Made by a program: the position numbers and the translations under genes. From the NCBI GenBank assembly GCA_033961575.1, contig CM066729.1:100838501-100902500 (forward strand): a stretch of 64,000 bases of DNA, given 5' to 3'. Positions 47,295-58,786 of this stretch are shown here, piece after piece. Within the stretch, counting starts at the first letter, position 1. Each line of letters starts with the position of its first letter. This stretch comes from Aselliscus stoliczkanus. Taxonomy: Eukaryota; Chordata; Mammalia; Chiroptera; Hipposideridae. Below the pieces are notes generated by a model, which was given only the letters and a program-made list of their open reading frames with translations, did not search any database and was not told the DNA's origin.

Positions 47295-47396
47295 CATTGG
47301 TATCAGAATGGATGACATCCACAAACTTGGCATCAGTGTAATCTAATCTGGCATTTGATGGTTTTCCAGAGAATTTTGGTCCAGCAGGGTCAAGTC
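47295..47396 (-). CDS. LIPI: LIPI exon 4: catalytic Asp
   Basis: This 102-bp exon (2+99+1) follows acceptor gaattttag and ends at donor CAATG|gtaaca. It encodes [20 protein letters not shown] and then [14 protein letters not shown]. The Asp of LDPAGP is the second triad residue in this family, and FVDVIHSD is the conserved stretch that follows it. Phase 1 at both ends joins cleanly to exons 3 and 5. Confidence 0.95.
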
Positions 47397-48364
47397 CTAA
47401 AATTCAAGAAAGAAACTATCAATCTACTAATCAAGACCTACTATAGTGATCATTAGATTATATTACATCATAAACGTAATAAGCATGTACAGTTTTAGCT
47501 TAAACCTGTTTAAACACAAATCTAGATATAAATAAAATTGTATGTATAGCAAGTACCTTCATTACATGAATAATACTTTTTATTAGTCTTCAGAGTTTAC
47601 CAACAATCTAGTGTTAAGCCATATTACAGATGCCTCAACAAAATATTGTAGGGGTTTTTTTTTTTAGCATTTTTATTTACTTAATTAGAAATAAACTGGT
47701 AGAACTTTGATAATAAATAACTACTACTACTTCTGAGGGGGAAATAAATCAATACCATCCTGGTCCTATCTTGAACCCTGCTCCTTACTAGTTCATCCTG
47801 GATCAATCTATAGGTCAAATGCAATTTGGGCGGTGAAATAAAACATATTTATTACTGCTTTATATTTAAATAAACATATTTATTCATTATTCATGTCTCA
47901 TAAAAGTTTACTACACACACATAAGAAAAGAAAAAACATATTTAAAAATTCATGGAATGTGGATATATTTCTGGTGTATTTAAAATCCTAAATAAAAATT
48001 CTAAACACTTCACCTACTGGAGAGTATCATAAAATGGAGGGAGGAGATAAAATTCAGCTCCTTGAGAACATCTATGCAATGGAAGAAACTACTATCTTAA
48101 AAAGATATTTTAGAAAGTGAAACATAATGTTGCTCATCTCAGGCCCTTTTATTACCCTAGTTTGTTTAGCCTCATTACAGAATGAGGCAGAAACTTCTCT
48201 CTTCCTATAAATTATTCTGATATAAAACCACCACATTTTCCAGCCTTGTAAGCCTTCATGATTGCTTGGCATGTGGAGCCATTCAAACTGGACTAATAGT
48301 CATATGTGACTAAACAGGCCTTAAAATAAAGTAGGATCACCACCAGTTTAAACAGAGCTGGTGT
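47397..48364. other. LIPI intron 3, unassigned part
   Basis: AT-rich intron DNA with short T and A runs. Confidence 0.45.
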
Positions 48365-48545
48365 GGCAGTTGGAAGAGAATGGGCTTTTGGTGTTAGTGA
48401 CCTTTGTGTAAATCCTGGCTTAGCTGTCACTAACTTTTTGACCCTCCCACATCGATTCAGTTACTCTGTTTTCACATCTGTAAATGGGAAAAATATAAAT
48501 ATGTTCAGAGTAAGTAATGTATACTAAAGGTCTGAAAAGATCCTA
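48365..48545 (+). repeat. MIR SINE
   Basis: gtgtaaatcctggcttagct, gtcactaactttttgaccct and ttttcacatctgtaaatggg match the MIR pattern. Confidence 0.72.
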
Positions 48546-49275
48546 ACTGTCTGTACAAGTTTTTCGCCTCCCCTCTACCTCTTTGCTTAACTAAAAACTG
48601 TATTACCTTTTAGTCACACTTGAAATTATAATAAATTTCCTATGGGCATGGAGCTCCATCACTTTTAAAGAGTTACATTATTTGGGAGGAATACTATCCT
48701 TCCATTTCTAACATCACCACCATTCCTGAAGGGAAACATGAAAATCCATTATTTGGATTTTCAGCATTATTTGGTTACCAAGCTTACTGGATGTAGTAAC
48801 GTTGTTAAGACAGAATAGGGGAATTGGGATCCAGAACCCCATAAGCTTGGATATTACCTCCTGATTCTCTCTTCTGGCATTCAAGTAAACTTTTCAAAAG
48901 AATTGAAATACATCAAAGTTTGTGAAAACTAAATATAATATATGTTTATATTTTAGTTAATACATGAAAAAAAAATTTATATTTAATGGGCCAAATTTTT
49001 CTCTGGATTGTTACAAAAATGTTTCCTTAACAGGGGCTGCAGAAATTGATCTGTTTCTTTTCAATTCTATATGGGTAACTTAAGCTCAGTCAAGAACTAA
49101 ACAAGACTTTAAAGTCTAACTAAAACAAAGACTAGCATTTGCATATAATATACAAAAAATTAAATGTTTGTGTATCATTTCTTGAACCCATTAATTATTG
49201 AACCTATCAAATTTTAGATAAAGTTCTGATTCTTAAAAGTATGCTGAAACATTAATTTTATCAAAAATATTTTAC
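48546..49275. other. LIPI intron 3 near exon 3
   Basis: AT-rich unique-looking sequence without an assigned repeat. Confidence 0.45.
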
Positions 49276-49384
49276 CTGTTATTCTTCCCAGTTGACCTGG
49301 AAATCTCTTTCCAACAAATCCACTAATATGAGCCCCTAAACTCACGCCTATGAAATGAAAATTATCAAGAGATGCTCCATGCTT
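49276..49384 (-). CDS. LIPI: LIPI exon 3: nucleophile elbow
   Basis: This 109-bp exon lies between acceptor ttaattgcag and donor AACAG|gtaaaa, and runs from phase 0 to phase 1. It encodes [20 protein letters not shown] and then [16 protein letters not shown]. The GVSLG motif (GxSxG) carries the catalytic serine. The downstream LGRITG block leads into the aspartate-bearing exon 4. No substitution of a key residue is seen. Confidence 0.95.
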
Positions 49385-50639
49385 CTGCAATTAAAAATGT
49401 AGCATTATGATTTTATTTCAGAAAAATCACAAATCAGGCCTTGTGCATCAATATTCTAAAATTTGTTATATTTTCCTAGCTTAATCCATTGCTGGGAGAT
49501 AGGGAATGGGATTTTATCATTTCAAAACAACTATATCTTTGCTCAATTCTTTCTATACGAGAGCTGATTTTTCTCTATTTTTTAAATGCCATTAAATTTT
49601 TATTTAAAAATTGAAAAGCCTTTGTCATCTATTATCTAGAAGAGTGTATGCAAAATAATACATTTAATTAGTCAAACATTTTATAATAATTAAAGATCAT
49701 TGGGTACTTACTTTGTACTAGCTGCCTTGATAAGTGCTTTATAAATCTCATACTTAATATTTATAATAGTCTTGTGAGTTATTGCCTAAAACTGCTCCTA
49801 GAACCTATTAAATGTTGAATAAATATGGTTTAATGATGTTGCCCAAAGCCACATATACTTTTTACTATAAGGGAAAAAAATAGACTTCAAGTCCAGGTCT
49901 GTTTAACTCCAAAATATATACTAATCTGCCTGCCTGTTTTATCTGATCAGGTTGTGTTAAAAATTCATGGAAGAGTGAAGAGTGTGAATAATCATCCTCA
50001 CTTCAGAGCTGAATACATGATTTTCGTTGATTTTACATGATTTCCCTGGATCACAAGCTGGGGCTCAGCTTGTGATGGAGTCAAGTCTTTCTAGCTCAAG
50101 TTTTGAACATCTCTGAGTCTCACCTGCCCCACCCCTGTGCTGTCTGGGGCATTAGGAGCTTAAGTGAGGGAGACTTTTTTACTCCAGACTCTCAGGAAGC
50201 AAGTCATGGTCCAGTCTACACAGTGACACATTTGGTGGCTTGGAGAAAGATGTGGAGCGTTAACTGCTCCTGAGAAACTAGACTCAGGCTTTCCAAGCAC
50301 AGGGTGATAATGTTCTTCAAATTTTTCAAAGCAATGCCCAGAAGCCTGAAGGAGTACTACTTTCAAGGTTAGCGCAACTGATCTTTTCATCCCTTCTCCG
50401 TAATACGAATCCTTTGCAAGCAAAAGCACTCTTAGAAATTTATCTAACACTATAAATTTTCCTATTTAACATTCACATTTGCCACGCTTTAAGATACATA
50501 TTAATTAACTGAGAAAAAAGTCACTGCTATAAGGAAAAATCAATTTTGCAATTTACAGACCATCAGCAAGTCCAGGTTCATCAATTACCTCCTCTGTCTA
50601 TAGAGAGATGGTTTGGTTTTGTCTAAATTTGAGAATGTA
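49385..50639. other. LIPI intron 2, unassigned part
   Basis: About 49,690-49,925 may be an eroded MIR. The 50,160-50,450 open frame has no recognisable domain. No exon was seen. Confidence 0.4.
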
Positions 50640-51265
50640 TAAATAATGACAGCTGATTTTAATTCAATGATTATTATATGTCAGGCACTGGTTAAGAATT
50701 AGCTTCATTTAATATTTATTTATTTGTTTTTAAAGATTTTATTGGGGAATTGGGGGAGGGGAACAGCGTTGGGGAACTGGGGAAGAGGGACAGACAAGTT
50801 GCTGTCCTTTTGTTTTTTAATCTAGTTGTGGAGGACACCACTTCACTGGCCCATTTTGGTATTATGGTCATTGAGTTCTTCCCGGCTGAGGCAGATTGGT
50901 CGCCGGCCGTTGGAGGGCCGCTCACCATAGCTCATGGCAGCCCACTGCAGCCCCACTGCAGCTGTCGCAGGGGGTGACTCAACGGCAGCCCAGCTATTGT
51001 TCACCACCTTAGCTGTAAAGGGCGCAGCATCACTGGCCCAAGTAGGATCTGAACCAGTGGCCCTGCTGCTCAGAGCGTACTCCCACGTCAACTCTTAACT
51101 AACGAGCCACTCAGCCGGCCCTCATTTAATATTTAAATATTGTTGTAAAGTTTTGTTATTCCAAATGTATAGATAAATAAATGAGGCAATTGCTCAAAAT
51201 CACACAGACGATAAGAAATGGATTTGGTCTTTGAAACCCTCCAGTCTGATTCCTAATCACTCACT
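50640..51265 (-). repeat. MIR remnant split by a SINE
   Basis: The left part has tattatatgtcaggcactgg and the right part has agataaataaatgaggcaat then tgctcaaaatcacacagac, a MIR-like order. The SINE at 50,719 interrupts it. Confidence 0.6.
50719..51121 (-). mobile_element. Long VES-like SINE
   Basis: The tail complement (gattttattggggaattggg) is at the left and the head complement (ccactcagccggccc) at the right. An exact 14-bp duplication (tcatttaatattta) is at 50705-50718 and 51122-51135. The inner body is shorter than in other long copies. Confidence 0.9.
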
Positions 51266-51990
51266 ACACGTAACTACTTCTTGGATGTGTTATGCTTGCT
51301 TACTATCAGCAGGATCTTGGAAGTTAAGCACAACACAACTCAAAAGCGGATTTCAAGCTCAGAAATACCCCCAAATCAGACATCACCCTTCTTTCTCTCA
51401 AGTGTCAATCACTACCACCTCTCTCTAGAACAGGCATGGATCTCCCTTTGTTTACATAGTAAACAAAGATAATGTAGAACTGTCCTGAATTTATTTGACC
51501 CATCCCAACCCTGGACCTAAATCCTGGGCAAATTTGTATGAAACTGAGACCTGCCTCCAAGGTTGGCAGAAGTATGCTACTTTTCAAGCTGTTTTTCCCT
51601 CACTTTTACTATTTTACACTTGATTAACTATAAACACATTAGCTATACTTTAGAAAAAATATCTGAAGAAACTAATGATTATATAGTTTATCCCCTCTGT
51701 CCACATAGAATCACTTACTAACTTTTTCCTGAAATCTGTATAGGTAAAGTTTGAAAAATTAAAATCTTAAAAGATTTTTAAGATAAAACACAATAATTTA
51801 GTCTTTAAGATGATTTTTAAAAATCAGACAGGTCATGTCTAGGTATAGAATTTTTCATCTATACAAACAAAGATGACTGCAAACTTTAGCATATCAAAGC
51901 CGTAATTCTGAATGCTATGGGAAAAAAGCATTAAAAGCACATTCTTTTATTACCATTTTGTGTTATCACATAACACACTGTATACTGCAT
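51266..51990. other. LIPI intron 2 near exon 2
   Basis: Unique-looking intron sequence with no assigned repeat. Confidence 0.45.
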
Positions 51991-52012
51991 AATATATATA
52001 TATATATATATG
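51991..52012. repeat. (AT)n microsatellite next to exon 2 donor
   Basis: A perfect AT run that begins about 20 bases into intron 2 on the LIPI strand. Confidence 0.95.
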
Positions 52013-52033
52013 TACATAAAATTCCAGACTTAC

Positions 52034-52419
52034 CAAAAGCTTCTGAATGCACTCACTCAAACCTGCAGCAACTTTTCTGGCATTTTTAACTGCTCTATTG
52101 TAAATCAAAGTTGTAGCACCCCGGTTCCAGTCAACTACAACTACATTCATATCATCTTGAATCAACAAAATCCTTTGAAAGTCCTGAAGCCATGATGGAA
52201 TGGAGCCTGTCGGTCTGTATCCATGAATCAGCCAGACTGTTTTCTTGTTTATGTCAAAATTAATGTTAACTGAGTTATTGTGCTCAAACAGTGGCTCAGC
52301 ACAGTTTAGGTTGTTCCTTGTATACATTATCAGAAACATCTTAATTTTGGGCTTAAACAAATCTGTGAAGGAATCCTTTATACTTAGCTTTGAGAATTTA
52401 AGGCATGGTCTTTTGTTCT
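52034..52419 (-). CDS. LIPI: LIPI exon 2: N-terminal lipase domain
   Basis: This 386-bp exon begins after acceptor ttttatttcag and ends at donor TTTTG|gtaagt. It enters in phase 1 (two bases complete a Glu codon) and leaves in phase 0. It encodes the start of the mature enzyme: NKRPCLKFSKLS, the YTRNNLNCAEPLFE block, the strand and oxyanion region VWLIHGYRP, and the conserved block MNVVVVDWNRGATTLIYNRA. These are hallmarks of the LIPH/LIPI branch of the pancreatic lipase family. The frame is uninterrupted. The donor is followed about 20 bases later by an (AT)n microsatellite. Confidence 0.95.
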
Positions 52420-52854
52420 CTGAAATAAAAAACAATTCAGTCAAGCTGAGTACTGTGATAGTATTTGATTTTATTCCTGTCACTGATGCAAAGAAAATAA
52501 TTCAATTCAGAGGGTGGGGAAGATTTCATTTCATTAGCTCTTCAACATAATGTACTGACCAACTATAATATTTAAGTAATTTGTTGATTATATAAAAAGG
52601 CTTTTTGAACTGGAAGTAATAAAAAATTTAAAATAAAATACAGAAATAAATGTGGTTAATTAAAAAATAAGAATTATTTTCATCTGTACAAAATAGCCAT
52701 TGTGTGAGTAAAATCATTAATATTATTAATGAAGAAAGTGTTATGCACAGTAATAAAAGTAGATCATTTGATTATGAATTTTAACAGAATTTCTTTAGAA
52801 GAATACTTACATATGGATAATAAACATTAGAAAAATATATATTTTACCTGACTA
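52420..52854. other. LIPI intron 1, near exon 2
   Basis: AT-rich intron sequence upstream of the exon 2 acceptor. No exon was seen. Confidence 0.45.
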
Positions 52855-53720
52855 GTGATCAAATAAATACAAATCAAAACAATAAAGTACCATTTTCTTC
52901 CTATCAAATTAAACAAAATAGGAAAATCCTTTTAATACTCAATAAATGTGAGTATAAATGCAACAAATATTCACATACATGGATGCTGAAAGCATAAGTT
53001 GATGCAACACCTTTTGACATTTTATATGTGTATATATGTATCACACACACTTATACATAATGTTGAAAATATTTATTCTTCCTGATTTTCTTTCTAGGGT
53101 TCATATTAAGGAAATAAAAAGTTGTATTAAATGTGACAGCATTAATCACAAGGTTATGCATAATCACAAAAAAATGTAAAACACCTTAAATATCATCTTA
53201 TAAGTATTCTCATCCATGTGTGCATCCTATCTTTCTATCTATCTATCTATCTATCTATCTTCCTACCTGTCCATCCATCCATCCATCCATCCATCCATCC
53301 ATCCATCCATCCATCCATGTATCCTAGAAGGAAGTAGAACAGAAAATAAATAACTAAGCCAAGTCAATAGCAATAGCCATTGCTGGGCAGTCAAACAATG
53401 ACTGTTTTGTATTTTCTTTTTCATAGCTTTTCAGAATTGTAATTTTTTTTTTTTCAAAATAAGCATATAATACCATTTTTTAAATGAGAGTATTCTGACT
53501 GCTTCTGAAAGTTTAGCTTGGTGGAAAGATTTGGGAAAACAATTTCTTGATATATATCAAAAGTTCACAGAGACTGTATTATAATTTATGCCAGTAATTC
53601 CACTTTTAAGAGTTTATCCCAAGAAAATAATGCCAAAATACATTAGAAATGAACTAATATAAGTAATTTTAATGCTAGATAAATAGAAGTGACTTAACTA
53701 CCCCAAAATAATTTTAAGTA
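52855..53720 (+). repeat. Old L1 3' fragment
   Basis: tacaaatcaaaacaataaag, taccattttcttcctatc and later cacttttaagagtttatccc resemble the L1 ORF2 carboxyl end. It is strongly decayed and holds tetranucleotide repeats. Confidence 0.55.
53229..53318. repeat. (ATCT)n then (CATC)n microsatellite
   Basis: About seven ATCT units (53,229-53,260), a short spacer, and about twelve CATC units to 53,318. Confidence 0.95.
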
Positions 53721-54746
53721 AACTACATATATACATATCTTATAAATAGAAATGTATTTTAATATATAAATCTGTAATACATATTTCATAAACCATAATA
53801 ATATGCATTAATATTCATTAACTGTAATCATTCTGTATGGAAAGTGTATGTGTGTTACTGTCACAATTATTTAGAAGAAGGTATAGGAGGCAGGCAATAA
53901 AGGAGAAGCAAGACCTGCATTCAATTCCCAAGTTAATAACAGAGATACTTGGACAAATGAAAAGTTTTGATACTCTACTTGTTCTAAGTACTAGGGAGTG
54001 AGGAAATAAAGAGAAAGAATAAATCAAACCACAGTGCAATATCAGTGATTACTACACTGTACAAATTGTGTAAAGAATTGTGTATATTCACCTTCCCATA
54101 ATCTGGAACTCAGAATGCAATGCAATCAATGCAGCCAAACTGCTGGTCCATTCCAAGCCAAGGTAAATTTTACCTGGCCTTAGAATGATTAATGAGGAAT
54201 AAACCAGTTAAGATCCCAGTTAGAAAATAAGGGAAAGGACTCACCAAAACAATAATCAACAGAGAAACCTATTCTCTATTACCAGATGTAGAAGTAATTG
54301 CAGAAATCTAGAGCACTCTCATTAAAATGCAAAAAAAAAAAAAAATCATGTCTTAAAAAAAAGAGCAGGAGGCCACTAAGAGAAAAATTATTGAGGTAGA
54401 AAACAATAGGATAAGATGAAACATGGAATGAGATACTCAATTCAGGAAAAGTAAAAATGCAACTGCAGAATAAAAATTTACATTATAGATGCTAAACACA
54501 TGTGGAAAGCTCACTTTAAAGTAAGAATGCAAGAAAAAAAATTAAAATTATAAAAGGAAATATAGATATAGGACAGGTAATGATGATTCAAATTAAAAAC
54601 TGTACAGTATTCCCTTGGGCATGGGGGGAGAAATTTGAGGAGGGACATAGTAGTAGTTAGAATACTTAAGGAAATAATTGTATACCAGGGTATGTAAACT
54701 GAAAAGGTTCTACATAATCTAGGGGAAATCAGTTAATCACACTCAC
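53721..54746. other. LIPI intron 1, unassigned
   Basis: AT-rich sequence with no repeat named. The open frame at 53.8-54.0 kb is not gene-like. Confidence 0.4.
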
Positions 54747-54797
54747 CAAGAGTCTTCCTAGAAATTGGTTTGGGTTTCAGTGAAAGCAAAGGGTATC
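54747..54797 (-). CDS. Candidate LIPI cassette exon (phase 1-1)
   Basis: This 51-bp open segment has a good acceptor (pyrimidine-rich run ending tttttag) and a strong donor (CTTG then gtgagtg). It is 2+48+1 bases, so it could sit between a phase-1 signal-peptide exon and exon 2 without shifting frame. It would add about 17 residues (YPLLSLKPKPISRKTL plus border codons). It could instead be a first exon, because an ATG lies 11 bases upstream in frame, preceded by an in-frame TAA. I know of no family homology for the peptide. It is 2.3 kb upstream of exon 2. This is inference from splice signals and phase only. Confidence 0.35.
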
Positions 54798-55311
54798 CTA
54801 AAAACATCAAGGCAGAAAATCCAGATTACATATAAAGGAATGAAATTATAATGACTTCACATTTGTATTCTAAAATAATACAGCAGACAGACAAAAATGT
54901 AATGAATAAATATTAAAAGTAGAAAAGTTTGTAGTCTAATAATTTTGTTATTCTTCCTAAAGTATACCATTCATAAATGATACAGTACAGTTGCTGATGT
55001 TATCACTGTTAAGTAAATGCTAGATTTATTGAAGACAGGACCCATAGAAATTCACAGTATAAAAAGATTGAAAGCAAGCATGGAAATAAGTTAGACACAG
55101 GTGTAAGTACAAAATAAGTAAAACATAAATGCAATATCAAAAGTAATTCTCTTTCAGATGTTCAAATAAGAATATTTAAATATTAGTACAAGTCGGTGTT
55201 CTAATAAGATGGCAATGTTGGTTAAAATAAGTGTAAAGGAAGTAAATGTGGTATAAAAATTCCTTAACTGGGGGATTCAAATATGTCAAATTTTCAACTT
55301 TAATAAATAAA
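54798..55311. other. Upstream LIPI region, unassigned
   Basis: AT-rich, no repeat or exon identified. Confidence 0.4.
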
Positions 55312-55313
55312 TA

Positions 55314-55828
55314 TTGCGTTATCGGAGAAGTCATGATTCATTTTTTTGTTTGTCTTTTAACGATTTTATTGGGGAATTGGGGGAGGGGAACAGACCAGTT
55401 GCTGTCCTTTTGTTCTTCAGTCTAGTTGTGGAGGACATTGCTTCACTGGCCCATGTTGGTATCCTCATTGAGCTTTTCTCGGGTGAGGCAGATCAGTTGC
55501 CAGCCTCTGGACGGCCACTCACAGCAGCTCTTGGCAGCTCACACCGGCTGCCGGCCACTCACTGTAGCCTATGGCAGCCCACTGCAGCAGGAGCTGCAGC
55601 TATGCCACCCCTGGGGACTCACAGCAGCCCAGCTCCAGGTGGAGCTGTTGTTCACCATCTTAGCTGTAGAGGGCAGTGTCAGTGGCCCTTATATGTGGGA
55701 TCCAAATCAGGGCTGGTGGAATCCCAAGCCAGTTCTTAACCAACGCGCCCATTCGGCCAGCCCACATGACATATTTTTGCAACAAAAAACATAGAAAAAA
55801 ATATGTCATGACTTTTTCAATAACCCAA
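55314..55828. mobile_element. Mariner MITE split by a SINE
   Basis: The left end ttgcgttatcggagaagtca and the right end tcatgactttttcaataacc plus caa are inverted repeats of the mariner 2 family. TA is at 55312-55313 and 55829-55830. Without the SINE and one duplication the element is near 80-90 bp, as for the MITE at 28.94 kb. Confidence 0.85.
55348..55763 (-). mobile_element. Long VES-like SINE inside the MITE
   Basis: The tail complement (gattttattggggaattggg) and head complement (cattcggccagccc) mark a long SINE in minus orientation. Imperfect flanking copies (catgattcattttt / catgacatattttt) are consistent with the target duplication. Boundaries are approximate to a few bases. Confidence 0.87.
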
Positions 55829-55830
55829 TA

Positions 55831-56259
55831 AGTATGGGTTTTAAAATATATTGAAAACCTTAAATGGTAAGCAGTACACTATATAAAACAGTGCACATAC
55901 CTTTGTACATACTAAAAAATATGAAAGTATAGAAAACGGTGTATATATACCAAACACAAAAAGAAAATAGTAAAAGAAATACAGAAAGTAGAAAACATAA
56001 AACAAAATGATAAAACCACATTAGAGAAAAAAATATAAATAATATATAAATAGCTATATAACTTCATAAACCCTGCCTATTCAAAAGCATGGAAACTCAG
56101 CTTTCAGAGAAAAGAAAAATGAACCTTAGCTATAAGCCATTTGAAAGAAGCACACAGGAAATTTTAAATAAATAGAGGGATGAGCATATTCTATTCAAAA
56201 TAAAATGAAAGAAAGTAGGTTCATGTACTGGATAAAAAAGGATAACTTCAATTCATCAG
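55831..56259. other. No gene recognised
   Basis: AT-rich. I searched here for a signal-peptide exon without success. Confidence 0.4.
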
Positions 56260-56700
56260 CCTTTCCTGAATCCATCCCGTTGGCCTGTTATTCTCCCATC
56301 ATAAGTAGGAAGATTTGCTCCATTCCTTGCTATGGGTACAAATAATGTGGCTTGCCTGAAAAATAGGACCTTGGTAGGTAATAATGCAAGTAGAGGTTTG
56401 AAATGGGCTTGCACAGCTGAGGCTTGGCCTCCCACACCTCTGCGATCAGCATGGTGTGGCCTGTTAGAAGAGAGACAGGTGTAAAAGAGCTAAGTTCCCC
56501 AGTTGTGTTGGTCTCCCCAGCTGGACTGACCGACAGTGAACAACCAAACATGTTAGTGAACCAAACAAGAAGAGCAGTGCTGCTATTACTAGTTACTACC
56601 TGACTCACAAGTGTGAGCAATAACTGCTTTATGTCAAATACCACTGAGGGTCTGGGTTTTTCTTTTGTTTTACTTTGTTTAGCTTTATTGTGAAGAGGAA
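56260..56700 (+). repeat. MLT1-like LTR remnant
   Basis: The end actcacaagtgtgagcaata, actgctttatgtcaaatacc, actgagggtctgggttttt recalls the MaLR 3' end. The left boundary and subfamily are uncertain. The open frame on the opposite strand (56330-56644) is a shadow of this repeat. Confidence 0.45.
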
Positions 56701-56929
56701 AATAGAGAGTTACTGCTTAATGGGTACAGACTTTCAGTTTGGGAAGATGAAAAAGGTCTAGACATAAATGGTGGTGACAGAGTATATATGCACAGCAATG
56801 TGAATATACTTAATGACACTGAAGTGTAAACTTAAAAATGGTTAAAATAGTAATTTTATGTGTTTTACCACAATTCAAACAAAAAAGTACAGAAATCAAT
56901 TCCTGTCATGATGAATATCTGATTCCAGA

Positions 56930-57420
56930 CTTACCTTACTTCTGTAAACAACTAGAACACTGGATAAAACATATGCAAGAAAAAAAGTGTAGTCATTGGA
57001 CAAGAAGCATAGGACTGATCTGAAAGAAGAGAAACAAATCATTTGAACCCTATAATTAATACTTTCTGCTTGCAGGTAGCTTCCACATGGCAATGCAGAA
57101 AGACTGAACCCAAGGACAGCATAGTGGTCTTACTGAGTTGGGGAAAAATATTGGAGTTGGGGGAGGCCGAAGCAACTAGAATTTGTTTTGCAGGGTGCCA
57201 CAAAGGAAGGATGCCACACAGAGAAAGAACTCTGAAATCTGCAGAGAGCTCCCGTGAGCGGGTTACAAAGGGTGAAACTCTGCAAAGAGTGGTAAGCTGA
57301 ACAATTCCAAAGGTCACAAGGGGCTCGAACACAATGAAGTTCCAACTACCCAGAGTGAAATGAATTTAATGAATATCAGGGATATTCGACAGAGGCCCTA
57401 GAAGGGTCAGACTTAGTTTT
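56930..57420 (+). repeat. HAL1/L1M fragment
   Basis: actagaacactggataaaac, then gagctcccgtgagcgggtta and acaaagggtgaaactctgca are typical of old L1M/HAL1 5' sequence. It contains short open frames on both strands that look like repeat shadow. Confidence 0.6.
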
Positions 57421-57609
57421 AAGGGATCTAAACTAGTTCTAGAGTAAGAGATCATCTTTTCTCCCTCTCATTCTCTCAACTCTACTTGCTTTGATTCAGC
57501 TTCTTTCTCTCGCAGGCAGCAGGGTATTTATATTAAATAGTGAGAGAAAATACTAGCAATCTTGAGGTAAGAAAAGGTTTCCCAGACAACATTACAGTTT
57601 AAGTTGAAA

Positions 57610-58640
57610 CATAAAAGAAAAAGTGATAAATTGGACACTGTCATAATGAAAATGTCTGCCTAAAAGAACACTGATAAGAATATGAATATATAAGCTTGCA
57701 ATATATAAATCTGAACAGTACCTGTATCCAAAATACTCATATGTCAGTGTGTTGTATGTGTGTGTTTATGCACACACACACATGCAAAATAATAGTACAA
57801 CTCAATTTTTAAAAATTAGAAAAAGAATTGAAGGCACTTCACAAAAGATGGAGATAGTATAATGGCCAATAAGCTCATGAAATGTTCAACATCATTGTTC
57901 ATTGGGAAAATATAAATTATGCCGAAGTAATATACCACTACACACCTATTAGGATGGTTAAAATTAAAAAAACTGACAAAACCATGTATTGGTGAAGATG
58001 TAAATCAATTTGAAAGATCCCATATTACTGAGGGAAATGAAAAAAACAATACAATACTTCGAAAAACAGCTTAGTAGTTTCTTATGTTAAACATGCACTT
58101 ATGTGACCCCAGAAACTTACTTCCAAGTGTTATCCATAAGAAATGAAAATATTTGCCCACAAGATTTACAAGTTCAAAGAAGTTTTTCCCCCCACAGAAC
58201 CCCAAATTATAAAGAATCTACACATCAATCAAGAGGAGTATGGGTAAACAAATTGTGGTGTATCTATATAATGTAATACTTCCCAGCATACATACGCAAA
58301 AACTTTGATAAAAAACATAATTCTGAGCAAAAGACTCCAGAAACAGAAAAGTATATATTGCTTAATTTCATTTATATAAAATTCTGGAAAAGGGATATCA
58401 AAACAACAGTATCCAAAAGCAAATAAGAGTTGTTTAGAACTAGAGATGGGAAGTGGATTAAACGCAAAGAGCTAACTTTTGGGGATGCAGTAAAATTTTA
58501 TATCTTGATTGATATGACTGTTAAGTACCATACAAAATAGTGTGAATATATTTTTTTTAAAACTCAATGAAGTGCACACTTAAACGAATGTATTTTATCA
58601 TATATAAATTATAATATCTCAATAAAGTTAAGTTTGAAAA
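57610..58640 (+). repeat. Old L1 3' fragment
   Basis: gataaattggacactgtcat, aaggcacttcacaaaagatg, atgttcaacatcattgttca, ccactacacacctattagga and later L1 3' UTR-like ttgttatatg-type motifs show an old, 5'-truncated L1. Confidence 0.75.
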
Positions 58641-58759
58641 CTTATAGTTTAGCCAAAGTCTAATATTTTTGCAATGCACAGAAAAATACAAAGCTTAACA
58701 AGTCATTTTCAAAAGCTAGAATAGCTTTAATATCAAACATAACAAAGATAGTACTGCAA

Positions 58760-58786
58760 ATGATGATGATGATGATGATGATGATA
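58760..58786. repeat. (ATG)n microsatellite
   Basis: Nine tga/atg units, then an A/C-rich run of caacaa type. Confidence 0.93.

Larger units (their letters stand above)
22150..54797 (-). other. LIPI: LIPI gene, visible span (partial)
   Basis: This is the part of the lipase member I gene that I can see. The product is a secreted or membrane-associated, phosphatidic-acid-selective phospholipase A1 of the pancreatic lipase family that releases lysophosphatidic acid. Eight exons (numbered 2-9 by comparison with remembered human LIPI) total 1,240 coding bases, about 413 codons, with matching phases and GT/AG borders throughout. LIPI rather than LIPH is supported by residue-level similarity, for example YTRNNLNCAEPLFE, VWLIHGYRP, EPLGHIDFYPNGG and QPGCPKSIFSG. 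No stop or frameshift was seen. The signal-peptide exon and the last exon (about 28 codons in human) are not found. Intron 7 is the largest, about 13 kb, and is full of transposons. Introns 2-6 are about 1 to 4.4 kb. Confidence 0.93.

Noticed and set aside
52855..52905. Possible LIPI exon 1 on the minus strand (short hydrophobic start reading MVLYCFDLYLF).
   Set aside because: It runs into a stop before the donor, and the sequence is an L1 carboxyl-end fragment.
53229..53318. Regular short repeats considered as a CRISPR-like or minisatellite array.
   Set aside because: They are simple tetranucleotide microsatellites with no spacers, in a mammalian genome.
56896..57020. Donor-like AAGgtaagtctgg on the minus strand as a first-exon border.
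   Set aside because: No ATG gives an open frame with phase 1 to this donor, and the region is HAL1/L1M sequence.
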